The notes under the pieces were generated by a model. That model searched no databases. It was not told the origin of the DNA and was given only the letters and a program-made list of their open reading frames with translations. Source: Pararhizobium sp. A13 (GTDB taxonomy: Bacteria; Pseudomonadota; Alphaproteobacteria; Rhizobiales; Rhizobiaceae). Taken from it: a stretch of 64,000 bases of DNA. The stretch lies in contig NZ_CP149512.1 in NCBI RefSeq assembly GCF_040126305.1, forward strand, positions 62,001 to 126,000. Direction: 5' to 3'. A program made the position numbers and the translations under genes. Shown here piece by piece: positions 33,091-41,345 of this stretch. Every line of letters starts with the position of its first letter. Positions within the stretch are counted from its first letter, which is position 1.

Positions 33091-33308
33091 TGCCCCGCCG
33101 CCCGTCTGCCATGGCGGCTGCCGCCGTAAACGCCCCCGTGGGTCGGCTTCCACCACCATACATTTTCGAAATACCGTGCGTTGGTTTGCGCTAGCCCAAC
33201 GTCTTGGGTACTCCATGTCTCGAAGAAGAAAGCCGGAACATCGTCGAATTTCGGCGGCACGATCTCCAACACACCATCCAGCCCAGGCGATCTGACTTGG
33301 AGGCTCAT
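33087..33308 (-). pseudogene. rmlC 5' fragment (dTDP-4-dehydrorhamnose 3,5-epimerase relic)
   Basis: From ATG 33308 the frame reads [20 protein letters not shown], then FDDVPAFFFETWS, which matches the RmlC N-terminus (VLEI.PPKFGD.RGFFxETx). After about 40 residues the similarity is lost (no HxxR or catalytic His region) while the frame stays open to a TGA that overlaps the rmlD ATG. It is a truncated relic that may still be translated and couple ribosomes into rmlD. Confidence 0.75.
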
Positions 33309-33458
33309 GCAGTGTACTCGCCGATCAACGCGAGCATCAGTACTCGTAAGGGGCAATACATCATCGGCTTGTCGTAGATTGGCAGCATCTGTTCCGAAAC
33401 TGCAATCGTAAGAAGACAAAGACGTGTGCTTCCGCTTGGCCAGTATGATCCCTTTCAT
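33309..33458 (-). pseudogene. rmlA 5' fragment (glucose-1-phosphate thymidylyltransferase relic)
   Basis: The minus strand starts MKGIILA (first seven residues of RmlA) at 33458, loses the following GGxGTRL motif, and in a shifted frame reads [17 protein letters not shown], which matches the RmlA segment YDKPMIYYPLSxLMLAGI. The rest of the gene is absent. This frame ends in a TGA overlapping the ATG of the rmlC fragment, so the original rmlA-rmlC-rmlD junctions were partly kept during deletion. Confidence 0.72.
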
Positions 33459-33543
33459 TACAAGAGCCCTTGCTTCTGCCTCGAAATGGATCTCATCTTT
33501 TCATTCGCCTCGTCAGAATGCAGCTCAGATGCGTTGGGCACAC

Positions 33544-34866
33544 TCATTGGCTAGCCTGTTCAGCCCGTGTGTTCTTCGTCACCGGAAGGTCCGTCGCTTG
33601 TGGGGATGCCTGGGAGATCTCGGACGTCGCTTTGTGAAGGACCCGCACGACATCTCCCGGTTGGAGAAAGGTTGTATCCGATGCCGGGATCTCGCTGACT
33701 GTTTCACCGGTCCGTCGCGTTATTGTAAAGGCGAGCGTAACGCTGCCGCCAAGCGTGCCGGACCCCATGTCCTCGGAAAGGGCGTTCAACAGAAGCTTCT
33801 GCGTGGTGTCGCGCTTCGATACCAACTGATCCAGAGCCGCCTGTTCCGACTGGAGGTCAGTGGCAACCTCTGACTGCTGCTTGTCATAGAGACCCTCGAG
33901 ATTGCGTGTTGTTTCGGCGATGTTCTGGCGCGCCCGCATGATCGCCGTCACCAGATCGAGCCGATTGGCGTGATAAGCACGCAGGGTCCGTTCAAGATCC
34001 GCTTGGCGTGATGGAAGTGCGATACCGCGCTCGACCATGCTTTTGGCGTTCGCGAGCTCTTTTTTGATCGATTCGATGTCCTCGTCGGTGCCGCCGATCT
34101 TCTTTTCGATGGTTCCTATTTCGGCGCTCAGGAGATCGCGCAGTTCCACAAGAGACTTCGATTGCCGGTTCACGACTTTGAGACGGGCGGCAAAAATGCC
34201 CTTTTCCTGTTGGAGAATTGCCGCGGCGAGCTTTCGGTCTTCCTGCGAAACTGGATCGAACCGCATCTCATTTGCGCCCGAAGCCTCGGCTTGAAGCCGG
34301 GCAATTCTTATCCGGCTGCGCAACATGGTATTTTCGATTTCCCGAAGTTGGCCGACATATCCTGTATTATCCACGGAACCGATGGCGCCGTTCAATGGTC
34401 TGAATTCGCCGCCACTCATGGCTAAGGACTGCAAGACGGTGAGGCCCGGGCGAAACTTGTACTCCCCCGGCTTGCTTACATCTCCCACCACGTAGATCGG
34501 TTGCTGATCGAGAATTTCGACCGTGACGTTAGGTGTTTCGACTAATCCTATTTTGGCCTTCAGTTCCCTGGCAATTTCTGCGGCGAGCCCCACGTTATCG
34601 AGATTGCTGACGGGTAGAGTACCGATAACGGGCAGCGATATCGTTTTCGCCTCTGAAATCAGGAACTCGCCGCCGATCGAATCCCATTTTTCATAAAGGC
34701 CTTTGGTGGGCATCCATTGGACGATCGTCAGTCGAATTCTGGTCTGTGGCGCAAGTTGAGCGCTATCGGCCAGAACGGGTGTAGAGATGCCGCCGACGAT
34801 ACTCATCGCTGCCGCTATGAACGCCGCCTGAAGGGTTCGAGGGTAAGGCCGGAAAGATGCGATCAA
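33544..34866 (-). CDS. exoF: ExoF-like polysaccharide export (OPX-related) protein
   Basis: A 440-residue exported protein. The N-terminus MIASFRPYPRTLQAAFIAAA, continuing to an STPVLA cleavage site, is a good signal peptide. It is followed by the polysaccharide export (Wza) domain, with GGEFLISEAKTISLPVIGTL and PNVTVEILDQQPIYVVGDV, and an SLBB-like turn KPGEYKFRPGLTVLQSLAMSGG. A long coiled coil (about residues 175-365) and a final beta region (LQPGDVVRVL) complete the ExoF architecture. Start TTG 34866 is chosen for its GGAG 7 bases upstream and clean signal peptide; a TTG at 34923 is in frame. It probably works with the co-polymerase at 9410-10984 to carry EPS to the surface. Confidence 0.83.
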   Translation of the reverse strand: MIASFRPYPRTLQAAFIAAAMSIVGGISTPVLADSAQLAPQTRIRLTIVQWMPTKGLYEKWDSIGGEFLISEAKTISLPVIGTLPVSNLDNVGLAAEIARELKAKIGLVETPNVTVEILDQQPIYVVGDVSKPGEYKFRPGLTVLQSLAMSGGEFRPLNGAIGSVDNTGYVGQLREIENTMLRSRIRIARLQAEASGANEMRFDPVSQEDRKLAAAILQQEKGIFAARLKVVNRQSKSLVELRDLLSAEIGTIEKKIGGTDEDIESIKKELANAKSMVERGIALPSRQADLERTLRAYHANRLDLVTAIMRARQNIAETTRNLEGLYDKQQSEVATDLQSEQAALDQLVSKRDTTQKLLLNALSEDMGSGTLGGSVTLAFTITRRTGETVSEIPASDTTFLQPGDVVRVLHKATSEISQASPQATDLPVTKNTRAEQASQ

Positions 34867-35390
34867 GGTCTTTCTCCACGCTGCAAAAACCAAAGCGCCC
34901 CGTGGCCCGAAGGCAACGAGCAATGCTCAGTGTGCCAATTGAACACGGATTGAGAAGGGGAAGAGCGGCGCTTCAGCTTCATCAATATTGCTGAAAATCG
35001 GATGCCGCGCATACCTGGAATACGCTCAGGTGGACACCGGCTTATCCCGACTGATCTAACGACGGATGCTGGCAAAGAAAGGGTAGGAGAACAGGCGCAG
35101 GCGTACTACCGTCGGAGTTCAGGTACTAGACCGTTTGGATGAGTGGGGGCCTAGCTGTATCTCCTCGTCTATTGAGCTTCGCCCCCCGTCTCAACCCTTT
35201 TGCGTCGTCGCGGTTGTCGGCGAGCTAGGCTAAAGTCCGCTACTGACGTGTGGATGCAATTTGCGCCGCCGCCGTGGCAAGCAGAGACTGGCTTGCCTTC
35301 CGGACGCGCTAAAATCGCTCCAGCACTTTGAATTTTTGTAAAATCCTGAAATCGGCCGGTTTAGGGATCTGTGCAAAGTGGTGATAGGCA
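34867..35390. promoter_or_regulatory. Divergent intergenic region (exoF-like / luxR-like)
   Basis: About 520 bp between two divergent genes at the right border of the EPS locus. It presumably holds both promoters. No coding sequence or clear operator is recognised. Confidence 0.4.
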
Positions 35391-36146
35391 ATGGATATGC
35401 TGTTGGACGGAAATGCGTATGACGCTACAGGCGCCAGAAGGCGGCTGGAGCCGCGACGCGTCATTTTGATTCTGACGAACAGCGGCAGCGTATCGGAACG
35501 ATTGATCGACGCCATTGAAAGGGAATTCCCCTGGATCCGGATCGAGCAGGTCGAGCATGTTAGTGCTGCCTGCGCGACTTTTTCTCATCCGGTGGCACTC
35601 ATTCTCATCGACATGGCATTGATGAAGAAAGCAGAAGCCGCATCGGCCGAGCTTCTGCGAATACACCCGCATGCCCTTACCGCCGTCATCGAGCCTTACG
35701 ACAAGGTTCAGGTCACGCCCCTGAGCGAAGTTGCCGCGTCTCCGCTCATTCGCAGCGTTCTGCCAATGGACCTCAGGCTCGACGTCTGGCTGTCGATCAT
35801 CCGTCTGATGCTTTGCGGCGGAGAGTATTTTCCACCGGGGTCGATGATCAGGACGATGTTGCGCGATCAAAACGCGATTTTGTCTGCGCACAACGGCGCA
35901 GCTCAGGTTTTGCAAGGTCGAATGACCAACATGGCCGAACTCACGGCGCGAGAGTCGCAGATACTCGGGATGGTCTCACACGGCCTTCAGAATAAGCTGA
36001 TTGCCGCCGAATGCGGGTTGTCCGAGCATACCGTGAAAATCCACCTGCATCACATCATTCGGAAGTTGGGTGTACACAACAGGACAGAGGCGGCGGCAAG
36101 GTTTCGCAATCTTCACGACAATGGGCAGCCGATGAATGAGAACTGA
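35391..36146 (+). CDS. LuxR-family regulator with a weak receiver-like domain
   Basis: A 251-residue cytoplasmic regulator. The first 150 residues have a receiver-like fold (RRVILILTNSGSVSERL, then VALILIDMALMKKAE) but lack the acidic pair after strand 1, so phosphorylation is doubtful even though an Asp remains at the strand-3 position. The C-terminal LuxR helix-turn-helix is intact: ELTARESQILGMVSHGLQNK, LSEHTVKIHLHHIIRKL and NRTEAAARF. With the regulator at 13651-14442 it is the second such protein in the EPS region, and the divergent exoF-like gene makes EPS control likely. Signal unknown. Confidence 0.83.
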   Translation: MDMLLDGNAYDATGARRRLEPRRVILILTNSGSVSERLIDAIEREFPWIRIEQVEHVSAACATFSHPVALILIDMALMKKAEAASAELLRIHPHALTAVIEPYDKVQVTPLSEVAASPLIRSVLPMDLRLDVWLSIIRLMLCGGEYFPPGSMIRTMLRDQNAILSAHNGAAQVLQGRMTNMAELTARESQILGMVSHGLQNKLIAAECGLSEHTVKIHLHHIIRKLGVHNRTEAAARFRNLHDNGQPMNEN

Positions 36147-36152
36147 GTGCGG

Positions 36153-36593
36153 ATGTCGTTTGCCGCCCCGGCAAAACTTACCGTCAACGGAGCTAGTGGT
36201 GTAACCTTTGCCGCGCCAATAGCCTTGATTGTCGGCAATGATCTGGCGGACCTATTGCAACGTGCCTCGCCTCGTGGCGGTGTGTCGAAGCGCGAAAGAA
36301 ACCAGACCTCCCTAAAGTTTTCAGTGACAGGGGGCACCGTGAAAATCGAAGCGCCAAAGCCAAATTTGGCATACCGGGATCGTGACTTCGCATTCCACGA
36401 GGCCTTTGAGCGTGTCCTGCGGGAAATCCCTGCCGACGCAAATGCCAAAGACCGTTGGGGCAAGATCAACACGATAAATCACGCGGACGACCCGCGCCCC
36501 GCAAATGCGCCACCCGAGCCCGATCTACTTCCATCCAATGACTGGCCTGCTGCCATGGTCGCGCGGCGGTCGACGGGATCAGGTGCGGCATGA
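36153..36593 (+). CDS. Hypothetical protein, coupled to the next gene
   Basis: A 146-residue protein I do not recognise. It has no signal peptide or membrane helix; the middle is basic and polar (SKRERNQTSLKFS), and the C-terminus is rich in Pro, Asn and Ala (DDPRPANAPPEPDLLPSNDW). ATG 36153 is taken; a GTG at 36147 immediately follows the luxR-type stop. Its TGA overlaps the ATG of the next gene, so the two are probably translated together. It lies just downstream of the luxR-type regulator and may share its transcript. Confidence 0.5.
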   Translation: MSFAAPAKLTVNGASGVTFAAPIALIVGNDLADLLQRASPRGGVSKRERNQTSLKFSVTGGTVKIEAPKPNLAYRDRDFAFHEAFERVLREIPADANAKDRWGKINTINHADDPRPANAPPEPDLLPSNDWPAAMVARRSTGSGAA

Positions 36594-36877
36594 CGCATTA
36601 TGCCTGGACGATCAGGGTACATGGTTGGCACGATCTTCAGAAGGTCACCACGCTGGCTGAGCTGCGTGACATTCTCGAAATATTGGAGCTGCCCGGCACA
36701 GCGCCGCCAGATTGGGTTATCAGGGACGCATGGAGCGATGAGGTTGCAGGGCACGGTCACTATACCCACGATGAGGGGGGCAAAGATGAGTGGTCGATCT
36801 CGTGGACGACGGTGGATGACGCGCCCGCCGATGGAATGGCATCGCCGGAAACGAAGCACGGGAAGAGACCGTTTTGA
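36590..36877 (+). CDS. Hypothetical small acidic protein
   Basis: A 95-residue, acidic, Trp-rich protein (five Trp, including AWTIRVHGWHDL and DEWSISWTTVDDAP) without membrane segments. It starts within the stop codon of the preceding gene (ATGA). The length, composition and coupling suggest a real gene, perhaps one half of a two-protein unit. I recognise no family, and toxin-antitoxin or phage origin cannot be excluded. Confidence 0.5.
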   Translation: MTHYAWTIRVHGWHDLQKVTTLAELRDILEILELPGTAPPDWVIRDAWSDEVAGHGHYTHDEGGKDEWSISWTTVDDAPADGMASPETKHGKRPF

Positions 36878-37225
36878 CGAAGGTGTCAGGAAACGATCGT
36901 CGGCGCTTGCGGTGTTGCCCTCCGACCTTGGTCCTAAGTGGATGGGACGAACGTCCTACCTTGTCGAGGGAAAGGTCTGACATTCCTGGATTGGCCTAGT
37001 CTCCAGTTGACGGCGCAATCGAGCCGTGAGCAAAATCCTGAAGGCCTGATGGATACGACCGTTGAGGACTCCCCGTTGGTTCATCGTGCCTAAAGGAACC
37101 TTTCGCTCCGCTCTCGCAAGGTTTCGATGATCTTGACCTCAACTCCGCCATTGCTCACCGGCGCGTATTTCGATAGCCGATATCAGGCGAGCAATACACC
37201 AATCGGAGTTTTCAAGGGGATAATT
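36878..37225. other. Gap before the first glycine-rich secreted protein
   Basis: About 350 bp; no gene or repeat recognised. The promoter of the 37226 gene should be here. Confidence 0.35.
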
Positions 37226-37651
37226 ATGAAGTCGGGTCGGAGATTTGTTGCAGCGCTGTGTTCCGTCTCGATCGCTCTTTCAATTTCCATGATCCCTTGC
37301 AAAATTAACATGTCCGGCTCGACCCTTGAGTTGGCTTTCCAGTCCGCTTTGGCCAAAAACGGCGGTAACGGTAACGGCGGTAGCGGCAAGGGAGGTGGCG
37401 ACGGAAATGGAAACGGCAAGGGAAATGACGGCTCAAACAGCAAGAGCTCCAGCGACAAATCAAGTGGGACGAGTGCAAAGGGCGCGACGGTCGAGGGCGA
37501 CACTTCGGCCTTGGGCGTTCACCATGACGACGGAATGAGCGAACAGATCAAGGGCGGCCGCTACATCATGAAGGACGCGCGTGGGCGCACCATTGTGAAC
37601 CGGCGAGCAACGTCAGCAGACGAAAAGCGACTTCAATCCCTTATTCACTGA
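37226..37651 (+). CDS. Glycine/asparagine-rich secreted protein
   Basis: A 141-residue exported protein. Residues 1-42 form a basic signal peptide (MKSGRRFVAALCSVSIALS) ending near SALA-KN. Then comes a Gly/Asn/Lys/Ser low-complexity segment (KNGGNGNGGSGKGGGDGNGN), a Ser/Lys stretch, and a more ordered C-terminal 50 residues (GRYIMKDARGRTIVNRRATS). AAGGGG lies 6 bases before ATG 37226; an upstream in-frame ATG at 37127 lacks such a site. A similar protein is encoded at 39969-40697, on the other side of a two-component system. Its 3' end overlaps the convergent response-regulator gene by 7 bp. Surface or matrix function is a guess. Confidence 0.68.
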   Translation: MKSGRRFVAALCSVSIALSISMIPCKINMSGSTLELAFQSALAKNGGNGNGGSGKGGGDGNGNGKGNDGSNSKSSSDKSSGTSAKGATVEGDTSALGVHHDDGMSEQIKGGRYIMKDARGRTIVNRRATSADEKRLQSLIH

Positions 37652-38295
37652 CCGCGCTGGTCGATCGCGTCACGCAGCACCATGGCAGCTTCGGTCCGGT
37701 TCGTGACGCTCAGTTTTGTCATGATCTGCGTCATATGGTGCTTGACCGTCTTCTCCTGCAGATCAAGCTTCCTCGCGACAAGTTTGTTGCTCATGCCAGA
37801 CGCCACGAGACGCAGAACCTCCTGCTCTCTCGTGGTCAGGCTTGCAACCAGTTCAGACTGGTTTGCAGCGGCCTGCGATCGGCTGGACAGGAGTTTGGCT
37901 GAGAGTGTCGGCGCGACATAGCTCTCCCCCGAGGCCACGGCGCGAATGACATCTGCCAGTGCGCGGGATCCAATTCCTTTAAGGACATAGCCCTTTGCAC
38001 CGCTGTTCAAAGCGGCGGTTACATCGTCGCTCGCCTCTGAAACGGTGAGCATGACGATCTTCTGCGACGGCGCGATTTCAAGGATCAGCGGGATCGCATT
38101 CAGCCCGCCACCCGGCATGGAGATATCCATTAGCATGACGTCGGGGTTGAGGTTCTCGGCAATTCGGAGTGCATCGTCCTTCGAGCTTCCTTCCGCGACG
38201 ATTTCAAACCCGTCGATCTCCGACAGGCTTCGCGTCACTCCCTCTCTGAACAATGGATGATCGTCGATCACCGCCACGCGTATTCCTGCCGTCAT
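37645..38295 (-). CDS. NarL/FixJ-family response regulator
   Basis: A 216-residue response regulator with a complete receiver: IDDHPLFREGV acidic pair, phosphoacceptor Asp in DVMLMDISMPGGG, Thr in KIVMLTVSEA and Lys in GAKGYVLKGI. The LuxR DNA-binding domain follows (SLTTREQEVLRLVASGMSNK, KTVKHHMTQIMTKL). It begins within the stop codon of the upstream sensor kinase (4-bp overlap), so kinase and regulator form a two-gene operon. Likely targets are the flanking glycine-rich secreted proteins, an inference from position only. Confidence 0.9.
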   Translation of the reverse strand: MTAGIRVAVIDDHPLFREGVTRSLSEIDGFEIVAEGSSKDDALRIAENLNPDVMLMDISMPGGGLNAIPLILEIAPSQKIVMLTVSEASDDVTAALNSGAKGYVLKGIGSRALADVIRAVASGESYVAPTLSAKLLSSRSQAAANQSELVASLTTREQEVLRLVASGMSNKLVARKLDLQEKTVKHHMTQIMTKLSVTNRTEAAMVLRDAIDQRGQ

Positions 38296-39755
38296 GCTTG
38301 TCCAATCTCCTCACTGCTGAGTGACATCCTAACGACCGTACCCGGGTTAGAAGAGCTGACTTCAAATGCGCCGCCCAGGCTTTCGATCCGTTCCCTCAGA
38401 CCGGCAAGTCCAAGGCTTGTAGGCTGTATGTCGCCGGGATCGAAGCCAGGCCCGCTGTCTGCAACTTCAATCCTCACCCGGTCGCCTTCCATTGTCTGCA
38501 CAACACGCTGGCCGACGCCTCCACCGTGGCGGTAAGCGTTGTTAAGCGCCTCCTGCACGAAGCGGTATATGCATATCTTGGCGGACGGAGAAAGGCGATC
38601 GGGCGCGGCGGATATCGACAAATCCACCGCCGATCCCGTTCGCTGCTTGTGTGCCTGAACGCTCCGCTCCAATATTTCTGATAAGCTCGCAGCCTCTATC
38701 TGCGGCAGGACCAGCCCGCTGCATATCGTTCTGATCTCATCCATGGCCTCGTCGAGGCTTGCCTTGATGGCGATGATTTCGCGTTCGCGCGCCGCCGATG
38801 ACGTTGACGGGCTGACCAATGCGTTGCTATCCAGCCGCAACGAGGCGAACGCAACGAGCTGCGCAGGGCCGTCATGCAGGTCGGCACCGATGCGTCGCAG
38901 ATGGCTCTCGTTCAGCGCCGTTGCCCGTTGCGACGCGCGCTGGACACGTTCCCGCAGCGTCTCGTTTTGCGAAAGCAGCGCCGAAAGCTCGTCTATGCGC
39001 TGCCTGAGGGCGCGGCGCTGGCTTTCGATGGTTCTGCTGCCCCGCAGGACGATTGCCGAAAGCACAATGAAGAAGGAGACCGTGAAGGCCGCAACCGCCA
39101 GCCAGGCATGGAACCGTGCCTGGCGCAGGCTCCGCTGGAAGTCATTGGCAATCTCGTGAAATTCGGAAACAGCGACAACCTGTCCTGACCATGGTTGGAG
39201 AACCGGATTGTAGATTTTAAGAAGCGGCGCACGGCCCGCACGGTCAGTCTCGTCCGCAGCGGCGTCAAACGGCTCGAAGCGAGCGACCATCTGGCCGGCA
39301 AATGCCGTCCTTAATTCGTCATTGAGGTCAAATCGCTTGCCAACCGCGTTCGCCTCGTTCGAATAGAGCACGGTGCCATCGGCTCGCCAGAGGCGGAACG
39401 ACCGAAGACGATCCCCCAGCGCTCCCTGTCCAAGCGTTTCATCGAGGGCGCGGGTTGCTGCGTCGTCCAGGACCTGCGTCGTCTGCATGTCAGGCAAGAG
39501 CGGTGCGATGACGCTGTCGACATAGAGCGCAGTTGTCGCAGCCGAATTTCGCGTGACCGCATCTTCGATGAGGCTGGAGACAAACCCGCCGACCAGTACC
39601 ATGGCCGTCGTCGCGACAATGCCGCCGATCAGCAGGAACTGTTTCGTCAGCGACTGCGTGTTCCATCGTATAATCAGGGTGTTGGCGCGCACGAGAAATC
39701 TCGGGATCGGCCGCCTGGCTCGCAGGCGGCAATTTGGTAACGTTCGAGTCGGCAA
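38292..39755 (-). CDS. NarX/DegS-type membrane sensor histidine kinase
   Basis: A 487-residue kinase. A first membrane helix (about residues 38-62) and a second (about 218-240) bracket a periplasmic sensor domain of roughly 155 residues. The HisKA_3 dimer region carries the phosphorylated His in LRRIGADLHDGPAQLVAFAS. The ATPase domain has RFVQEALNNAYRHGG (N box), VADSGPGFDPGD (G1) and GLAGLRERIESLGG. It overlaps the response-regulator gene by 4 bp. The ligand is unknown. A good ribosome site is not evident at ATG 39755, so the true start could be a little downstream. Confidence 0.88.
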   Translation of the reverse strand: MPTRTLPNCRLRARRPIPRFLVRANTLIIRWNTQSLTKQFLLIGGIVATTAMVLVGGFVSSLIEDAVTRNSAATTALYVDSVIAPLLPDMQTTQVLDDAATRALDETLGQGALGDRLRSFRLWRADGTVLYSNEANAVGKRFDLNDELRTAFAGQMVARFEPFDAAADETDRAGRAPLLKIYNPVLQPWSGQVVAVSEFHEIANDFQRSLRQARFHAWLAVAAFTVSFFIVLSAIVLRGSRTIESQRRALRQRIDELSALLSQNETLRERVQRASQRATALNESHLRRIGADLHDGPAQLVAFASLRLDSNALVSPSTSSAAREREIIAIKASLDEAMDEIRTICSGLVLPQIEAASLSEILERSVQAHKQRTGSAVDLSISAAPDRLSPSAKICIYRFVQEALNNAYRHGGGVGQRVVQTMEGDRVRIEVADSGPGFDPGDIQPTSLGLAGLRERIESLGGAFEVSSSNPGTVVRMSLSSEEIGQA

Positions 39756-39968
39756 ACTACCGGCTCCCGGTGAGCGGTCAATGGCGCGCGGTCCATGCTG
39801 ATACTTCTCGGACTTTTGGCACCATCATGGTCAGACCTAAGTCTTACCTGTTGTAGCAATGGTCTGAAGGCAATGGAACCATGCGCCTGCACAAACTATT
39901 GTCGCTTCACGTCGAGAGTGGCTCAGTCATTTGTACCAAGGGCCGCGAATATTCAACGGGAGGTCATT

Positions 39969-40697
39969 ATGACTATTGCAAAACTACTCGGACGAAGCAT
40001 CCTCGCTTTGACCATTGCGGCTGCCCCGGTGGCAGGCGGTACGTTTGGTATCACCGGCACGGCTTATGCGAAAGACGGGAACGGCAACTCCGGAGGTGGA
40101 GGCGGCAATGGCAACGGCAATGGCAATGGTGGAGGTCGCGGCGGCAGCGAGAACCATGGAAAGTCGGATAACGCGCGCTCAGGCAAGAACGAAAAGCGTA
40201 GCGGTGTCGACGACACTCCGACGCTAAAGTCGTTTTTTACGTTCGGGAAGAAATCCGATAAGGCAATCAAGGCGGAAAAGGCGCCGAAGGCGGACAAAAC
40301 GGCCAAGGTGAAGGTGACGGCAGATAAGGCCAATACGGCTGGAATAAGCTCGCTGAATCGCAACTATCACGCATACCTCAATTCGAATGATCCCCGCATG
40401 GCGGCGATTTCGGCCTATGCGATAGCCTATGCGGAGTTCGAAGCTGAGAACGGCCCAGACATCGTTCCGACCGATCCGGCTCTGAGTGACGAGGCACTGC
40501 GCGACGCACTCGCCAGCTTCACCAAGGACGGCGTTGTGACCGATGACACATTGGAGACGGCCAAGGACATCCTTGGCGTCGGACCCGCAGTCGGCAAAAT
40601 CGACCAAATTCGTGACACGCTTCCGGAAACGACGTCTGAGACAACCACGACGACGACGACAACAACAACGACGATTGAAGTCGATACTGCAAACTAA
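39969..40697 (+). CDS. Glycine/asparagine-rich secreted protein with poly-Thr tail
   Basis: A 242-residue exported protein. The signal peptide MTIAKLLGRSILALTIAAAP continues to GTAYA-KD. A G/N-rich tract (DGNGNSGGGGGNGNGNGNGG) follows, then a Lys/Ala-rich segment (KAEKAPKADKTAKVKV), a globular-looking middle (SLNRNYHAYLNSNDPRMAAI) and a C-terminus with 11 consecutive Thr. GGGAGG is 6 bases before ATG 39969. The similarity of signal peptide and low-complexity tract to the product of 37226-37651 suggests related surface proteins under the two-component system between them. Function unknown; extracellular matrix or adhesion is plausible. Confidence 0.72.
   Translation: MTIAKLLGRSILALTIAAAPVAGGTFGITGTAYAKDGNGNSGGGGGNGNGNGNGGGRGGSENHGKSDNARSGKNEKRSGVDDTPTLKSFFTFGKKSDKAIKAEKAPKADKTAKVKVTADKANTAGISSLNRNYHAYLNSNDPRMAAISAYAIAYAEFEAENGPDIVPTDPALSDEALRDALASFTKDGVVTDDTLETAKDILGVGPAVGKIDQIRDTLPETTSETTTTTTTTTTTIEVDTAN
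40641..40673 (+). repeat. ACx trinucleotide run (11 Thr codons)
   Basis: Eleven consecutive Thr codons (ACA, ACC and mostly ACG/ACA) near the 3' end of the secreted-protein gene. It is an imperfect trinucleotide microsatellite whose length could vary without breaking the frame. Confidence 0.8.
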
Positions 40698-40781
40698 GCC
40701 GTCGTGTGGCCGGCACGGATCTGACCTGCCGGCCCGCATTCCCGGGCTCGGTCACACGGCGAGTGTTACATCCGGCGACGA

Positions 40782-41345
40782 TCAACGAAGATATGCGGTG
40801 CGGCGCAGGTTATCGAGGACGATTTCGCCTCTGTCCGTTTTGAGGACCAACACGACGTGGCCTTCGCCGGAGCGGCGGCTGACGACGACTCGCATCGCTG
40901 TCGCAGGAACACCGGCTCGAATAAGCCTGCGGCGCTTTGTCATGACGTAGTCGTCGCAGTCCCCGCGGGAGACATCGGCCGACCACACATCGGCGGTTTC
41001 CCGCGTCGGGATTATTGCGTCGTTGACCTGGGTTTGAACCTTGCTCACGAGTTGCATCAGCGGGGCCGAATAGCGGACGAATCGGGGCCCCTTCGTCGGG
41101 CACTCATCGATGTGATCCATGCAATAGATGCTGAATGCGATCGGTTCGGCTGCGCTTACCAACGAGAAGACAGCAGACGCCAGCCAGAAAAGAACCGCCA
41201 GGACGGCAAGTGTCATCGATCCGAAGATCAACAGCAAAGACCAGTTGCGGCCATCGTGCCGCTCGCAGGTCATCATGTCGTCGTCGACGGAGTGGCAGGT
41301 GGTATCCGACTGTCTGCAAAATGTGGCCGGGTCGAGCGTCCTCAT
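40782..41345 (-). CDS. Transglutaminase-like cysteine peptidase (BTLCP/LapG-like superfamily)
   Basis: A 187-residue protein. One hydrophobic segment (WSLLLIFGSMTLAVLAVLFW) near residue 40 is a signal anchor. The periplasmic domain begins FSIYCMDHIDECP and contains the catalytic triad of bacterial transglutaminase-like cysteine proteinases: Cys in SRGDCDDYVMTKR, His in GEGHVVLVL and Asp in IVLDNLRR. Relatives include LapG, which trims RTX adhesins from the cell surface. ATG 41345 is preferred over a GTG at 41372. It converges with the glycine-rich protein gene and lies next to an eroded RTX gene, so a surface-protein substrate is possible but unproven. Confidence 0.82.
   Translation of the reverse strand: MRTLDPATFCRQSDTTCHSVDDDMMTCERHDGRNWSLLLIFGSMTLAVLAVLFWLASAVFSLVSAAEPIAFSIYCMDHIDECPTKGPRFVRYSAPLMQLVSKVQTQVNDAIIPTRETADVWSADVSRGDCDDYVMTKRRRLIRAGVPATAMRVVVSRRSGEGHVVLVLKTDRGEIVLDNLRRTAYLR

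Noticed and set aside
33087..33458. A functional 123-residue protein upstream of rmlD
   Set aside because: It is a chimera of rmlA and rmlC beginnings with an internal frame change relative to RmlA; no complete domain remains.
40070..40160. Possible CRISPR or tandem DNA repeat in the GGCAATGGCAAC-type tract
   Set aside because: It is a coding low-complexity Gly/Asn stretch with short irregular units and no spacers.
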